From: Isoetes taiwanensis
Lineage: Eukaryota > Streptophyta > Lycopodiopsida > Isoetales > Isoetaceae
Assembly: GCA_021234155.1 (NCBI GenBank)
Contig: JAJEKV010000006.1
Coordinates: forward strand, 27,016,763-27,080,762
Direction: 5' to 3'
DNA length: 64,000 nt
Shown: piece by piece, positions 34,610-46,849 of the stretch
Numbering within the stretch: position 1 is the first letter of the stretch
Layout of the letters: each line of letters starts with the position of its first letter
Translations under genes and position numbers: made by a program
Notes under the pieces: model-generated
Told to the model about the DNA's origin: nothing
What the model saw: only the letters and a program-made list of their open reading frames with translations
Databases searched by the model: none

Positions 34610-37456
34610 ATGATGACATTCAGGATTCTTATATGGTGGCTTCTGCTGGTTGCTTTATCATGTATATCACATGCAGAAAGATCCATTTCTACAGATATGG
34701 TAACACAGAATTCAACCAGCCATCAAGATGTGATAGTCATGCGCCACTTGAGATATTCTCTTCAAATTCGCAACTTCTATTGGCGCAAAACCTCTGATCC
34801 ATGTTCAAACTGGAGGGGTGTACAATGTGAGAATGGTCATGTAGTGGGGCTCCATCTTTCAGGCCTGAAGAGGAGTGCAGTGGGAATACGTATGCCAAGC
34901 TTTGCAATGGAGCCTGCAAGGAAGTTAAAACTGCTACGCTATATCAATGCATCTCATTTTGTTCTTTTAGGCTCCATACCTGATTGGCTCGGTGAGCTAT
35001 CCAAGTTGGAGGTTTTGGATTTGTCATCATGCTCTATCTATGGTTCCATCCCAGACTCCTTAGGCCAGCTTTCTGATTTAAGAATTCTTTCTTTGTCCAG
35101 GAACAATGTTACTGGAGGTATTCCTGCTTCAATCTGGAGCTTGAAAAGCCTGACATCTCTTGATCTGTCTTCTAATATCCTGGTGGGTTCTTTTCCTGCC
35201 CAAATTGGAGGTCTTGCCAATCTGTCTAGCTTAGACCTAAGCTGTAATGCTTTATCTGGTGCAATACCACAAGATTTAGGGAAGATGAGAAATCTGACTA
35301 TTTTAAATCTAGCATTCAATAATTTAAATGGGGACTTACCTCCCAACATCATGAATTGTTCAGCACTTCAGGAAGTCAAATTGTCCAACAATTTTTTTCA
35401 TGGGAAGTTGTCACTTTCCTTCTCCAGGTTGCAGAAATTGGTTTTATTGGATCTTTCCCACAACAACTTTACAGGATTACTGCCAAGCAATCTTTTGGAG
35501 TTGAAAAACATCGAGATTTTAGTGCTGTCTCACAATCAGTTCTATGGGCCTCTGCCAGGGTCAGTTGCAGGTTTGGAACGCTTGACTACTTTAGACATTT
35601 CTAATAATTTTTTAAATGGGAGTTTGCCTGCTGGTTTCTTTCCGAGGGTATCTTTAGACACAAATTGTTTCTGGGACTTGCCTAGGCAGCGGTATACAAG
35701 CAGCTGCCGTTTGTTTTATACAGCACATGGACTTACGTTTCATGGTATGGTTGGCTTACTTCCTCTTGGAGTAATTGCAACAAAACCAGGTGTAAGGAGC
35801 AGATCCGATTTTCCCATAGTAGGTGGAATATTTGGGAGTTTGGCATTCATAATCTCGATAGTTACGTTGGTGCTTTTGAAATTGAAATTGAAGCACGAGA
35901 GACAGTTGAAGATGCAGATAAAGGACATGGCACCGCCTCTACAGGGTGGTGAAACAGTTCAGCAAACATCTAGCATGCCTATTACAGTTAACAAATCTTG
36001 CATGGGAGATGCCTTCTCCTTTGAACGGATACAGCGTGCCACACAAAATTTCAGTCCTGCTGACTTTCTGAAATCTGGTCACTCTGGTGACCTATATAGG
36101 GGTCAGCTGGATGGAGGACCACAAATAGTAGTGAAAAGGGTAGATGTTTCTTCTGTTAAAAGAGACCTACTTATGGCAGAACTAGAAGTGTTTGGGAAGG
36201 CATCCCACACAAGGCTGATCCCTCTGCTAGGCCACTGTTTAGAATGTGAAGATGAAAAGTTTTTGGTTTACAAGTACATGCCATATGGAGATCTTGAACA
36301 ATCCTTACATAGAAAGGTTATCCCAAGTCCGTCCAAGGACATTGTTCAGTCACTCGACTGGATAACAAGGTTGAAGATTGCAGTTGGAACAGCAGAAGGA
36401 CTCAGCTACTTACACCATGAATGCTCTCCTTCCCTTGTACATAGGTATCTTACACTGGATTTCAAATATTTATGCTGCTGAAATGTCGTATATATTTCAT
36501 AATGCTCTGGAGTTGATATGCATTTGTGCTGGTGTCAGGGGCATAATGGCTAGCAGCATCCTCCTTGATGACAAGTTTGAAGTAAGGATTGGGAGTCTTA
36601 GTGATGTGCGTACCCAAGAAGGAGGTTTGCAGCCTGGTCTGATTACACGTTTACTTCGGAAATCACAGTAAGTCTTCAGGCACTATTAGTTATTATTAGC
36701 ATGTCTCTATACCACAAAAGTTTTATTTGATCCTTAAACTACTGTCCTGCAGGACATCTGAACAAGGAGATCCAGGTAAGATTTTAAAAGAGGACTTTGT
36801 TCTAGTATGTTCTTATAATAATCACTCATGATTTGCTTAATGCCTGCATAATTTTCAGATTCGCCGGTTGCATCTTGTGCATATGATGTATACTGCTTTG
36901 GTAAGATCTTGCTTGAGCTCGTAACTGGTAAATTAGGGATAAGCAATCCTCTTGATCCCAACGCAGATGCCTGGCTAGATTGGGCACTACCCCTTATTGA
37001 CCGACATGACAAGGAACCCGTAACAAAGCTCATCGATCCTTCTCTAATTGTCGATGAGGACTTGCTGGAAGAAGTGTGGGCTGTGGCTATTATAGCCAAG
37101 TTATGCTTGAATCGAAGCCATCAAAGCGGCCTGCCATGAAACAGATATTAAAAGCTCTAGAATATCCTCAAAGAGTTGTGAGGGAAGAAGGCTTTAGTGC
37201 ATCCTTGCGTAGATCATCACAAAGCTCTTGGAATGCATCACTATTTGGGAGCTGGCGGCATAGTTCATCTGAAACTGTAATTCCAGGGTGTTTGAAGGAG
37301 GAAAATCAACAAGAAGGAAACAGAAAGCATTCTGGAGGGTCTTATTCCCAGGGCTCATTGCAAGGGGAGCACTCCCATCACAGAAGACCTGGATCTAGTG
37401 AAATATTTCCGGAGCCCTTTGAAGGCACACAACAAGATTCTAGCTTGAATGTTTAA
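34610..37456 (+). CDS. LRR receptor-like pseudokinase (At2g16250 type), frameshifted near 3' end
   Basis: Membrane receptor-like kinase. Start is ATG 34610 or 34613, giving a signal peptide (MMTFRILIWWLLLVALSCIS). The N-terminal cap has NWRGVQC, followed by about nine LRRs (for example LEVLDLSSCSIYGSIPDSLG), a transmembrane helix near residues 402-424, and a kinase-like domain from about residue 470. Exons: 34610-36444, 36539-36667, 36753-36775, 36859-37456; all phases agree. Kinase-like features are degenerate: no normal Gly loop (SGHSGD), VVKRVDV keeps a Lys, HRD is HRG across the first intron, and there is no DFG (IGSLSDV). The Arabidopsis relative is also atypical, but has HRD. A one-base deletion near 37112 shifts the frame (LCLN, then KPSKRPAMKQIL in the next frame) and would end the protein at 37139. 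The tail SSEIFPEPFE after the shift still matches the family. It is either recently dead or contains a sequence error. Confidence 0.9.
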
Positions 37457-40400
37457 AGATTTGTACCATGTTAGCAGGGCTACTAAGAAAACCTCATTTA
37501 TGAAATTAAAGAAAGAAAAGAGAAGAGGGAGTGTGCATTTGGCTTACAACATATCCATAGAAAATAAGATTTCTTATTTTCACGAGGGTTCAATGCACTA
37601 TGCTGATAAGTCACACTTTGAGTTCAATTCCTTTTCTAAGTCCGGGACCATTTTTCAGTTGCAAGCTCTTCCACTTCAAGTGCTTAAATCTCAAAAGGCT
37701 TAAGTTGTTCATAGTTACAAGAAAAGGTTGCGGTCATGAGGGTTCCAATAGTCTTCAGTTAGAACCCAGGGTCAGCCAAAATGATTTTGCCAAAATGACT
37801 TCTGACTTCTTTCTATGTAAAATAATGATGACACATTTGCCATATAAACTGGTCTTATAATTGTCTTTTAGATTGCATTATTATTGGCACACGTAGCAAT
37901 GATTGACATTCCTTTAATGGTTAAGATTTAGCAACTTTACATTAGACATCTTGTATCTTCGAGTTAGGGTGGTGTTCCTCCACACGATGGCTAACGTGGA
38001 CAATTGTGTTCAAGATTAAATGATGCCTTAGGTTGGTTCACGGACAGGTGCTATGTTTTATGTTTACCCAGTGCATAGCCTGTGAGGAAATGGAGCATAA
38101 CTTGTGACGCCTGCAAAAAATGATAAGCCATTTTCCACAACTATGCTAGGGCATGTGAACCCAACCTCAGGCATGGTTCAATAGTATGGGGTTTGCAACA
38201 TGTCGAGCAGCTAGGTCACATCAAACTGTTTTTTGGTTGGTTCCCTTCTCATTCCTTCTATGCAATACTTCATGAAGTAAACCGGGTGATTTATATCGAT
38301 TTATATCTCCTATGTGCTTTTGGCATCACTTATCCCTTCCATGTTCAAGTGCGTCGAGGCAAAAGTCACCAAGTAGTATATGAACATTGCTCCAAGTTCT
38401 TCAAATTCCACCATCGACATAGTTTCACCCTTTTGGTCACCACCATAAACAGAATGAACCTAGAGGCCCTTTGTGCCCATCCATCTTTAGGAAGCCCTGC
38501 CTTGTACTGCCACTATTTCTCTCTCTCTCTCTCTTTTTTGAAAGTAAGAAGTTTTTGTATTGATCAGATTGGAAGAATTACAATACAAAGATCCCTCATG
38601 GATCAGATATGATTTAAGTACAGAGATCCCACATGGATCTGAGTTATATCTACAGTTATAGTACTCATGAGTCTCTCTCAACTTCTTCTTCTATCTAACT
38701 AATACTACAGTATCAACATCTTCTCAATTAAATAGAATATCACAGGAGTCAAATTCCCATTTTCCACAAACTGCAAACAATCCAAGGAACCTCTTGCAAA
38801 ATTAGAAATGAAAAGAAAAGAGATAAAGAGTAACCTGAACAATCTCCCGCACTGCTCAAAGAAGCCAAAATGCTTCAAACTATGATCAAATTCTACAATT
38901 TTACTACCAAATGTGAGATGAAAAGGAGATGCTGCATTGTCGGAATGCGCCAGTTAGCCAACCTACAATAAGCTAGACACACAGCCCAGCCACCGAAACT
39001 CCCCTCTAAAGTTTGGTTCATGATATCTGGTCTTGATATGGAAGCGTCTTCCTGGATACAATCAGATCCCTAGCTCGATAATTTCAAATAATCTTACATC
39101 TTGTTTTTAAATTGTAGAATAATGATCTAGAACTTACTCTGGCTCCTTCCAAGAAAACATCCCTAAATCTTTCTGCTATTAAGAAATAGCAAAAAGAGGG
39201 AAAAAAACCATTTAATTAGAAGATCCAACTGGAAAGACTGCTTTCCAAAACCCAAAACAGCCTTCTTTCTAATTCTTGCTTCATTTTTGCTCCACGTTAC
39301 AGGCTCTGCGCCTTTTCAGTGTGATTTGCTGTAGCAAATTCATCATTCCCGTTGAAAAGATTGAGAGCAAAAGGCCACGTTAGTGCCTTACCAGCCAGAA
39401 CCAAAAAGACCGCCTTGAAGCTGTTTCAATTCAAAGAGGGCAAAACCTTTGGAGAAAAGAACCTCCTAAATCACCGGCAAACCCCACTAGCATCCATGCA
39501 TGATTTCAAAATTGCAAGAGTGGTTGTAGCAGTGCCGGACAGGCAGTGCTGGACAGAGAGAGAGGAGGGCGGACTCCTCTCTCTGTTGCCGCCCTAGCCG
39601 CAGGCACAGTCGAAATGCCAAGAAACCATTTTTTCTACAATTTTTGTTGAATTTGTCTACCTCTTTCAACCTGCAATCAGGGCTCAAAAATAGCAATATG
39701 TGTAACTAATAAAAATGCCGCTTGATATTTGAGGCTACTGCAAAAAATATGCGTTATGTTTCTTTGGTATATTTTGCCAAAACTTTTTTATTTTCTTGCC
39801 AAAAAATTACCGAAATTTTTTTGGGATGACCGAAATTTAAGAGAAGTGGGCAGAACTCCCCTATTTCCAAACCATGCCTACAATGCATACCTTATGTTAA
39901 AGAAGACGGATGTATCAGAAGCTAAAATGCAAGGAAGATACCTTGTATAGAATATAGATATAGCCTTCTCAAAAAGTGTTAGCTGCAACTAAGATAAGAA
40001 AAATGTTTGTATAGTCTTTTTTTTAAGCTTCAGAAATACATAAAAACCGAGTATTTTTTATGAGCAATTGAAAAAAATGAAAAAATATGCTATCAGAGTT
40101 TTTTTTTTCCCCATTAAAGAATGTTTTGTACACTTCTCCCATGCATGCTCCATCTCTATCGAAAATAGGAAAACACAGCTTAGAGTAGAACTACAGGCTT
40201 AGAAGAACAAAGGCTTAGATTGCAATAAAATAGAAATGAGAGAACTACTTTCGGCTTAGAAGAAAAAGAGGCTTAGATTGCAATAAAATAAGCCGAGAAC
40301 TACGGAAACTTAGAAGAGCGAGAGACTTAGAAGAACATGGAACCTTTCGAGAAAGGAGTCTTAGATAAGCCAAAAGGATGGTAGATAGGCTCGGGAGGAT

Positions 40401-41460
40401 CAATCTTTTGTTCGGGACCGGGGCGAGGGCATTGGCATGGTCTTTGTAGACATGGCCATGCTTCAATCTGCAACTAAAGATTTGCAATTTCAGACCGCCA
40501 GTCCATTGCTCTAAATAATCTTATCCTCCCCCCTTCCAATCCTTCCTAAATCATGTCTATTTGCTTCAGAATCGTTTGCATGCTCCATTCTTTCCTAGAA
40601 ATTATCTCACGGTGCTTTGATGATTTGTTTGCTTTGGGAGCTTCGCCATTGTAGGCCATGGCCCATGGCCTATACGAGATGGCGATAAGCTTTGTTTTGT
40701 TTCTAAAAGGATGGCCCAGATAAAAGCCCGTCTTTGTGCAAAAATCGTGACGAGTTTGGAGGCAGAGTTAAATCCAGCAGAGGCGATTTTGAAATAGGAA
40801 GAAGCGATTTTGAAATAGGACAAAACAATCTGAAATAGGATCGAGGTGGCACAACATATGCAGGCTATGGCCGAGACCACAGGAGTGGATTGGGCCACAG
40901 GAGTGGGATGATGAGTTGAGTTTTGGTTTGCCCATTCTCGCCTAGCTAAAGGCGAGATTTTTTTTTTTTTCATTGTTTAATTAGTTATATTTATTATATT
41001 ATATTATTTAAAATAGTATTAATTGATTTAAATTTAATTTAATTCATTACCTTTATGTTTGGGCCCGTTTGCCTCTTCCCTCCCCACCTTTTGCCGTAGC
41101 CTTTGTCCTTATGCTCTCCCTCTTCACCTCTTTTGCCCCCCCCCCCCCTCTTTGCCCACCCTCTTTGCCCTTTGTCCTCCTCCTCCACATCCCCCAACAA
41201 AACACCTTTGCCCCTTTGCCCACCCTCTCTCCCCCCAACCCCCTTCCCTCCTTGGCATCCACAAAGGATAATAGACTTCACTACCCCAAAAGTGTGCGAG
41301 GGTAGAAATTTTTTTGAGAATTTTCTCAACTCGTAATTTGTAAATACTTTGAGAAAAATCTTTGTTTCTATCACTGATTCAATGCAAAACTTTTTTTTTT
41401 ATGAGATGTGTATTTGTATCAGTGATTCAATGCAAAACCTTTTTTTTTTCTTTTTCTTTT
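37457..41460. other. Gene-poor stretch downstream of the receptor kinase
   Basis: First part is 3' UTR or flank of the receptor gene. No gene is recognised in the remainder. Noted: a sequence of about 180 bases at 38539-38718 that on the minus strand begins TGTTGATACTG and ends ACTTTCA, so it might be a small solo LTR; a 62-base imperfect tandem repeat at 40197-40310; a 22-base repeat (GCGATTTTGAAATAGGA) near 40782-40820; a C-rich low-complexity tract at 41090-41260; and a repeated TCAGTGATTCAATGCAAAAC block at 41370-41440. Confidence 0.5.
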
Positions 41461-41462
41461 GT

Positions 41463-41528
41463 AAGAGTTCCATTTTCCTACAGAGTTCCAAACGTCAGAA
41501 TGTGACCCACTTTAATAAAATGCGACTT
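41463..41528 (+). repeat. Solo right end related to the 12-kb element
   Basis: This stretch aligns with 54764-54829, the right end of the large element: GAGTTCCATTTTC, GAGTTCC and a terminal 25 bases that differ from the other right TIR at three positions (GACCCACTTTAATAAAA, then TGCGACTT). It appears to be a remnant of another copy of the same transposon family. Confidence 0.6.
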
Positions 41529-42504
41529 AAAAGTTTTTACAACGTGTTGTCTTACAATCGACTTTCTGCACTATACGATTTGAATATAAAAATCTAGCTA
41601 GGAAATCTGATATGCCTACCTAGGATGTTCTCTTTGAAATAAAGACAAATTGCATTCATCAAGCAAGCAATAGAACTTTACAATTAATAGAATAGAATAG
41701 AATAGTTTTTTTAACGTCCACGGAGACCAATAGGTCATTAAGCTAGTACAATCATTACTACTAGGATTAAAAAACCCCTGCCTCGAAAGGTTTTCAAGGG
41801 AAAAACCTTTGCAGTAATGATGATACTAGACAAGTGGAGATAATGACTACTGAGGGCTCAGTAATTGCAGATGTTTATCTAGAACCTCAAGTACAAACCA
41901 TTAATAAAACTTGCATACAAAAATTGCTCTGGACTATAATCAATGTTTGAATAAAGCAACCAAGAATGTAATTGAATAGCCTTTTGTCTTTAAAATCTTG
42001 CTTCAACATAGAATTCTATATGAGGGTTGAGAGCAAGCAAAGTAAAAATACAATCCCCGCCATCTGTATCTTCACTTCAAAAACAGGAGCCCAGAATGTG
42101 ACCCAACTTCATGTGCACAGTAAAATCCAATGATAACCAAGACAGAAGAAACAATAGAAAGAAACTTACATCTACAAAGATGTTATTTATGCTCTATCCT
42201 TTCAGAGACCAAACCTCTATCCTAAACCTCTGCAAGAAAAAAGCAGGCTTAGGGTATGGTAAGGAACCAAAGAGAGAGCAAAAAAACAACAAAGTCTTTG
42301 AAATCATTGCTGTTTCATCTAGTACTCAAGTAGGAATGCAAATTCACATACAAGAAGCTCTAGAAAATGCCTTGGCTATGGCACATGAATAAGAAAAATC
42401 GTATGAAAAAGGATCTGCACAATCTTGATAGAACCATTAGATTGACCTAAAAACTACCATGAGGCCATGCTCTATACTAGAAGATGCAGGGTTTAAAGTC
42501 AGAA
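41529..42504. other. Intergenic with a retroposon tail
   Basis: At 41680-41830 on the minus strand lies the second copy of the retroposon with TATTC-type tail (three AATAG units, then ACGTCCACGGAGACCAAT and TTTTCAAGGGAAAAACC). The rest shows no gene. Confidence 0.5.
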
Positions 42505-42529
42505 AAGTCGTATTTAATTAAAGTGGGAC
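42505..42529 (+). repeat. Left terminal inverted repeat
   Basis: 25 bases starting AAGTCGTATTTAATTAAAG and ending TGGGAC, an exact reverse complement of 54805-54829. The identity stops precisely at both sides. Confidence 0.75.
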
Positions 42530-43992
42530 TCATTCCATTCCCATTTTTTTTCGGAACCCGGTTAATTTACATAAAAAGTAGCACCCCGACCCGAAAACTA
42601 TCCTTAATTCAATTTTTTGAATAAAACTTCTGAATCCAGAAGTCTTTCTTTGCCAGTTTTCCCGAGGTTAGCGAGTCGAGAACAAAAACAATGCAAGCTG
42701 AAACAAAGGAAATTCATTAAAGTTTGAAACCAAAGATGTAGTTGAAAAAAGAATTTTTATTAATAAATTGAGCAGTCGATACAATGTATTTTACATGGGA
42801 CCTTGAGACCATGGCGGTCTTCTTTGTCCTCTGATTACATCATCTTGGTAGGTGGTCCACCTTAGGGGATTAACTTGTGGCTTCTTCATGCCGTCTGTAA
42901 GCCTTGGGGGCAACTTTGAAGAGTGTGGAATGCCTCACGTGGAGGTGCCTCACGGAGCTACCGGCCGACCTGTCCACCCGACTTCTCCACTTTCGCCTCC
43001 GCGACCTTTCATCGAATATGCTCCTTCCCCAACCTCCGTGGATGTTATGCAATGCTTGCAATATGCCTTGAGCTTCTGGACTTTCTCTTTGTTCTTCGCT
43101 TGTTCTTTATCCCGGGGTGTAGCGAGCAACCTCTGAATTCGCGAGCAACCTTGTCCCAAAGGCCGGGCAAGAGTGTAAGCGTGGCCAGGGATGCGTGCGA
43201 GCGGTATTTCTTCGGCCTTGGCTGGATGCATTATGTCGCTGGGCGGTCTGTGATGCACGGCGGGATGCGTGCTTGGTGTCGGATCGTGCCTAAACCACGG
43301 AGCAAGGAGAGTATGATTAACAATTCACGGTGCCATTAGTCAAAGCGAAGAAAAGAATGTTGAAATCAAATTACAGCGGAGAACATTCATTCCATACAAG
43401 CGCATCCAATGGCGTGGGAAGTAGTGTCTTTCTCGACTTCCGCGGTCGAAAAGGCCCATAAAAATCAAAAGTACAACCATTCTCATTAGAATATGGTTGC
43501 ATCCAATCACACCGCGGAAGCATACAAATGCTTTTGTCAGCGAGACAATCGGCATGCCTTTCTCGACTCGCGAGTCGAAAAGGCCAAAACAATGTACAAG
43601 CATTATCATAATAGATTGTACAAGCATTTCATCAACCGCGACAAGCATGCCTTTCTCGACTTCGTGAGTCGAAAAGGCATCAACTCAATATACAAGTATA
43701 TTCATTACAAAATGGTCAATACATGTGTTCCGCGTTCGATTACAATATTCACACAATTTGACTATCGGCGGTCACTCTTCTTGTTCACCAAAGTATTTGT
43801 AGTCCATAGCTTTCATGATCGGCTTGCTCTGGATCGGGTTCCATGAGGCTCGGATAGTTAAATAAGCACATCGGCGACAAGAATGGCGAAGAGGGATTCG
43901 CCAAAGGCGAGGGCCGAGTCAGAAGGACAACCACCTATCCGTCTCATATTCTTGGTCGATATGGCTTAGCAATGATTGTATTTTTTTTGGCG

Positions 43993-46080
43993 TTATGATA
44001 GCACTTGTAGGCGGTCGTCTATGATCGGCGTGTTGTGTTTGCCATAGTCACGGAATTGCTCATAAACCACTGTCCGACCTTTTTCACCATTATAGGCTTC
44101 CCCTTTGTGATGGCTGGATCGAGGGTCCTTCACATGCTTTCGACCCTTTTCGTTTCCCCAAGCGAACTTGAACTTCAAAACTGAAATGCGAGAACACCAA
44201 GAACATTGACAATATTTTTCTTTGCCATACAAGACCATATGCCCGCCCGAATCCCGTGCGGGCACCATTCAATAATTTCCTTAGCTCTAGGCCTCGGATA
44301 CACTATTTTATGCTCTGTTTTCATTGGGATGCGGTGTTAATCTCGGGGGCGTCTTTGTCGTGGTATCTTGCGGCTAATACTCCATTGGCGTCAAATATTA
44401 CAAGCTTGGTGGGACCAGTTTGGATCCCGATTGGAGTTTGGCTCGACCATATTTCGGTTCATCGGGATCCAAATCTTGGGGATCATTATCTTTTCGGGTT
44501 CTTTACGGGTGTGGCGGTGTCTTGCTACGGATTGTCTTTGTCCTTTTCATTCTCCTCCTCATGGCGTGAACCCGGCCCCAATGACAATGATCGGTCGTTG
44601 AGCTGGAATTCCACGAAATGATGACATCATCGAGAAAGGAAGCGAGTTTTTCTCGACTTCGCGCGAGTCGAGAATGAAAAAAAAGGTATTGAAAGGAAGC
44701 GAGTTTTCGACTTCGAGTCGAGAAACCCGATAAAACAAAATAAACTCACCTCAATCTCGGGTTTTCAATAATGTTTTCGGCGACATTACGGTCCAAACCT
44801 TGACATCCTCGTCTCCGTCGGCTTTGTCTCCCTCGTCCTCGTCGTCTTTCTTTGCTTCCATTTGTCTTCCTCCCCTTGAAATGCTCATGAAGCGGAGATC
44901 GGGTATGGCCGAATGGTTTCAACCATGTCCTTATTTCCAACCACGGATATAGGTTTCATTCCAAAGCGGCATAGCCCCACGAGAGAAACGAGGCCATTCA
45001 TGTACCACTTTCGCATACAATTTGATCTTCCTCGACCAAGCTGGTTATGAAGTACTTGATAACTCTTGGCGGATAGGAATTCTATGTATAGGACCGGTCG
45101 CACCATCTTTGCTGACCTTGTCCATCGATGGAACATCCTCCATAAACCTGCCCCCTTCGAGGGTTCCATCGCTCTTGAGAGATCATGAACTTGTCGAGAT
45201 AATGATGCTCGCTAGACCACCACTTATCGAGTCGGCCGCCCGATCTTGAAATCAAAACCAAAACTATGTTGGCAAAGCTTGGTGCCTTGGCAAGCCAAGT
45301 CTGCACTCATGATCAAGTTAGGTATATGGAGTGCATGATCTTGTTGGTGAAGTTAATATCGGTACCCCCATTGGGAGGCGGCGGTTGTTTGATTGCCCGG
45401 CATGCAAAAGACAAAGGCGAAAGTATCCAGGTCGGTCATGTCGGTTTCGTCTTGTACCAACTTGCTCTATGTCGGCTTTGTCATAAAAAGGGTGGGGTCT
45501 TGATCATATTGATGGCAAATAGTGCCACGGGTCAGTGCGGTTCGGACCACCAAATCCCTTGTGTCCCAAAGTAACCAGAAATGGGGGAGCTATCGTGCGC
45601 CTTAAATGGGACCACCCGAATCAAGCTTCCTTTTGAATTGCCATAGCGTTCGTTCGGGGAAAGGAAGGGTTTTAACGTTAAAGCTTCAGCTTGGTGTTGA
45701 TGTAGGGTTGACATAGGCGGTTCAATTCCTTCATGTCTTCCTCATCAAGGGCAGCCTTTTCCTTGTAATAATCAAAATCATGGTATTCATTAGATGCAGC
45801 GTTGCGAGAACTCCAAGTGATGCCTTCTTCTAACGCCTTGTTGCTTTAGGGCGTGGCATAATCCTTTAGTCACGCAATTTAGAACTCTGGTCTTCCTTAG
45901 CGGGATTGTTCCCTCAAGATTTTTGCCTTGTAGGTCAAAGCGTTTCTTTGTCCCGTGAGGCCACAGTATCCTCTTCATGAGCTGCTTGTCAAACAACTTG
46001 GGGTCCGGCACAGCTTGGAAATTCTCCATTCTTTGTCCTTGACTTGCCTCTTGTCCATTGAGCCCATATGTCCAGTCCAT
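43993..46080 (-). pseudogene. Methyltransferase-like transposon gene, nonsense-riddled
   Basis: Minus-strand reading frame of about 700 codons kept in a single frame from 46080 down to 43993 with several stops and little sign of frameshift. Readable blocks: FDKQLMKRILWPHGTKKRFD, DKWWSSEHHYLDKFMISQE, RWNPRRGQVYGGCSIDGQGQ, YFITSLVEEDQIVCESGTWM, ASFLSWGYAALE-stop-NLYPW, SPLHEHFKG, then a Lys/Arg-rich segment. VEEDQIVCESGTWMASFLS resembles a SAM-methyltransferase motif I context (VCDFGTGMG...). A segment upstream to about 46360 (EEEEEEKKRTPRK in another frame) probably belongs to it. Several stops could be G-to-A changes of Trp codons (stop at WSEPH-stop-PVAL). Function is inferred from motif shape only. 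It differs from the methyltransferase-like ORF at 0.1-1.9 kb. Confidence 0.5.
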
Positions 46081-46420
46081 TTCTCCCGGACCGCCTCGGT
46101 GCTAAGAATGAGGTCATATTGGTGCGAGAGAGACTCCCTGCCTTTCCTTGGTGTTCTCTTCTTCTTCTCCTCTTCTTCCTCTCCCTCGTCATCTTCTGTC
46201 CCTCCAGTGAGAACATATCTGCATAGTTTCTCAAAGGTCTTCCACTTATCAGGGAGCCACTGTTTCCTTTAGGGCCGAGGACAACCCAAGTGCTTTCCAC
46301 TTGTTGCCCTGGCGTGTATGATCTGAAATCGGGGATAAGGGCTGCATTCGGACAATGTACCAATGTCGAGCATGAAAGTATCTACAAACACCGGGAATAA
46401 GCGGTAAATAGTAGCCCGGG

Positions 46421-46800
46421 TTTTCTCGACTTCATGGTCGAAAAGTCCCTTGAATGTCTAATTTTCTTTTACTTCTGCGGGTTTTCTCCGACTTCGCGAG
46501 TCGAAAAGCTCTACATCCTTTGATTTTCGCGTTACCACGGCTTTCTCATTTCGCGAGTCGAGAAACCCGATGATAATCGGCAAATGTTAGGATGGCGGGG
46601 CTTTCTCGACTTCAGCGATCGAAAAAAATCCTGAATGTCTAATTTTCTTTTTCTTGGCTAAGGGTTTTCTCGACTTCGCGAGTCAAAGCTCCACATCCTT
46701 TGATTTTACGTGTTACTCACGGCTTTCGACTTCGCGGTCGAAACCCGATGATCGGCAAATGTTAGGATGGCGGGGCTTTCTCGACTTCGCCGAGTGTCAA
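46421..46800. repeat. 187-bp tandem duplication containing palindromes
   Basis: Two units, about 46421-46601 and 46602-46790. Each carries three palindrome copies and the shared texts TGAATGTCTAATTTTC, CACATCCTTTGATTTT or TACATCCTTTGATTTT, and GGCAAATGTTAGGATGGCGG. The second unit has lost short pieces inside the palindromes. Confidence 0.75.
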
Positions 46801-46849
46801 AATAAACCGAGTTATTTACCTTCGTAGGCGGCACTTTCGGCTGCTATTG

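Noticed and set aside
38539-38718. Solo LTR on the minus strand beginning TGTTGATACTG
   Set aside because: No target duplication could be found and no second copy in the window; mentioned only as a possibility.
41059-41336. Overlapping open frames on both strands rich in Pro, Leu, Ser or Gly, Lys
   Set aside because: They arise from a C-rich simple tract (CCCTCTTTGCCC-type); every frame is open because of composition, no domain is visible.
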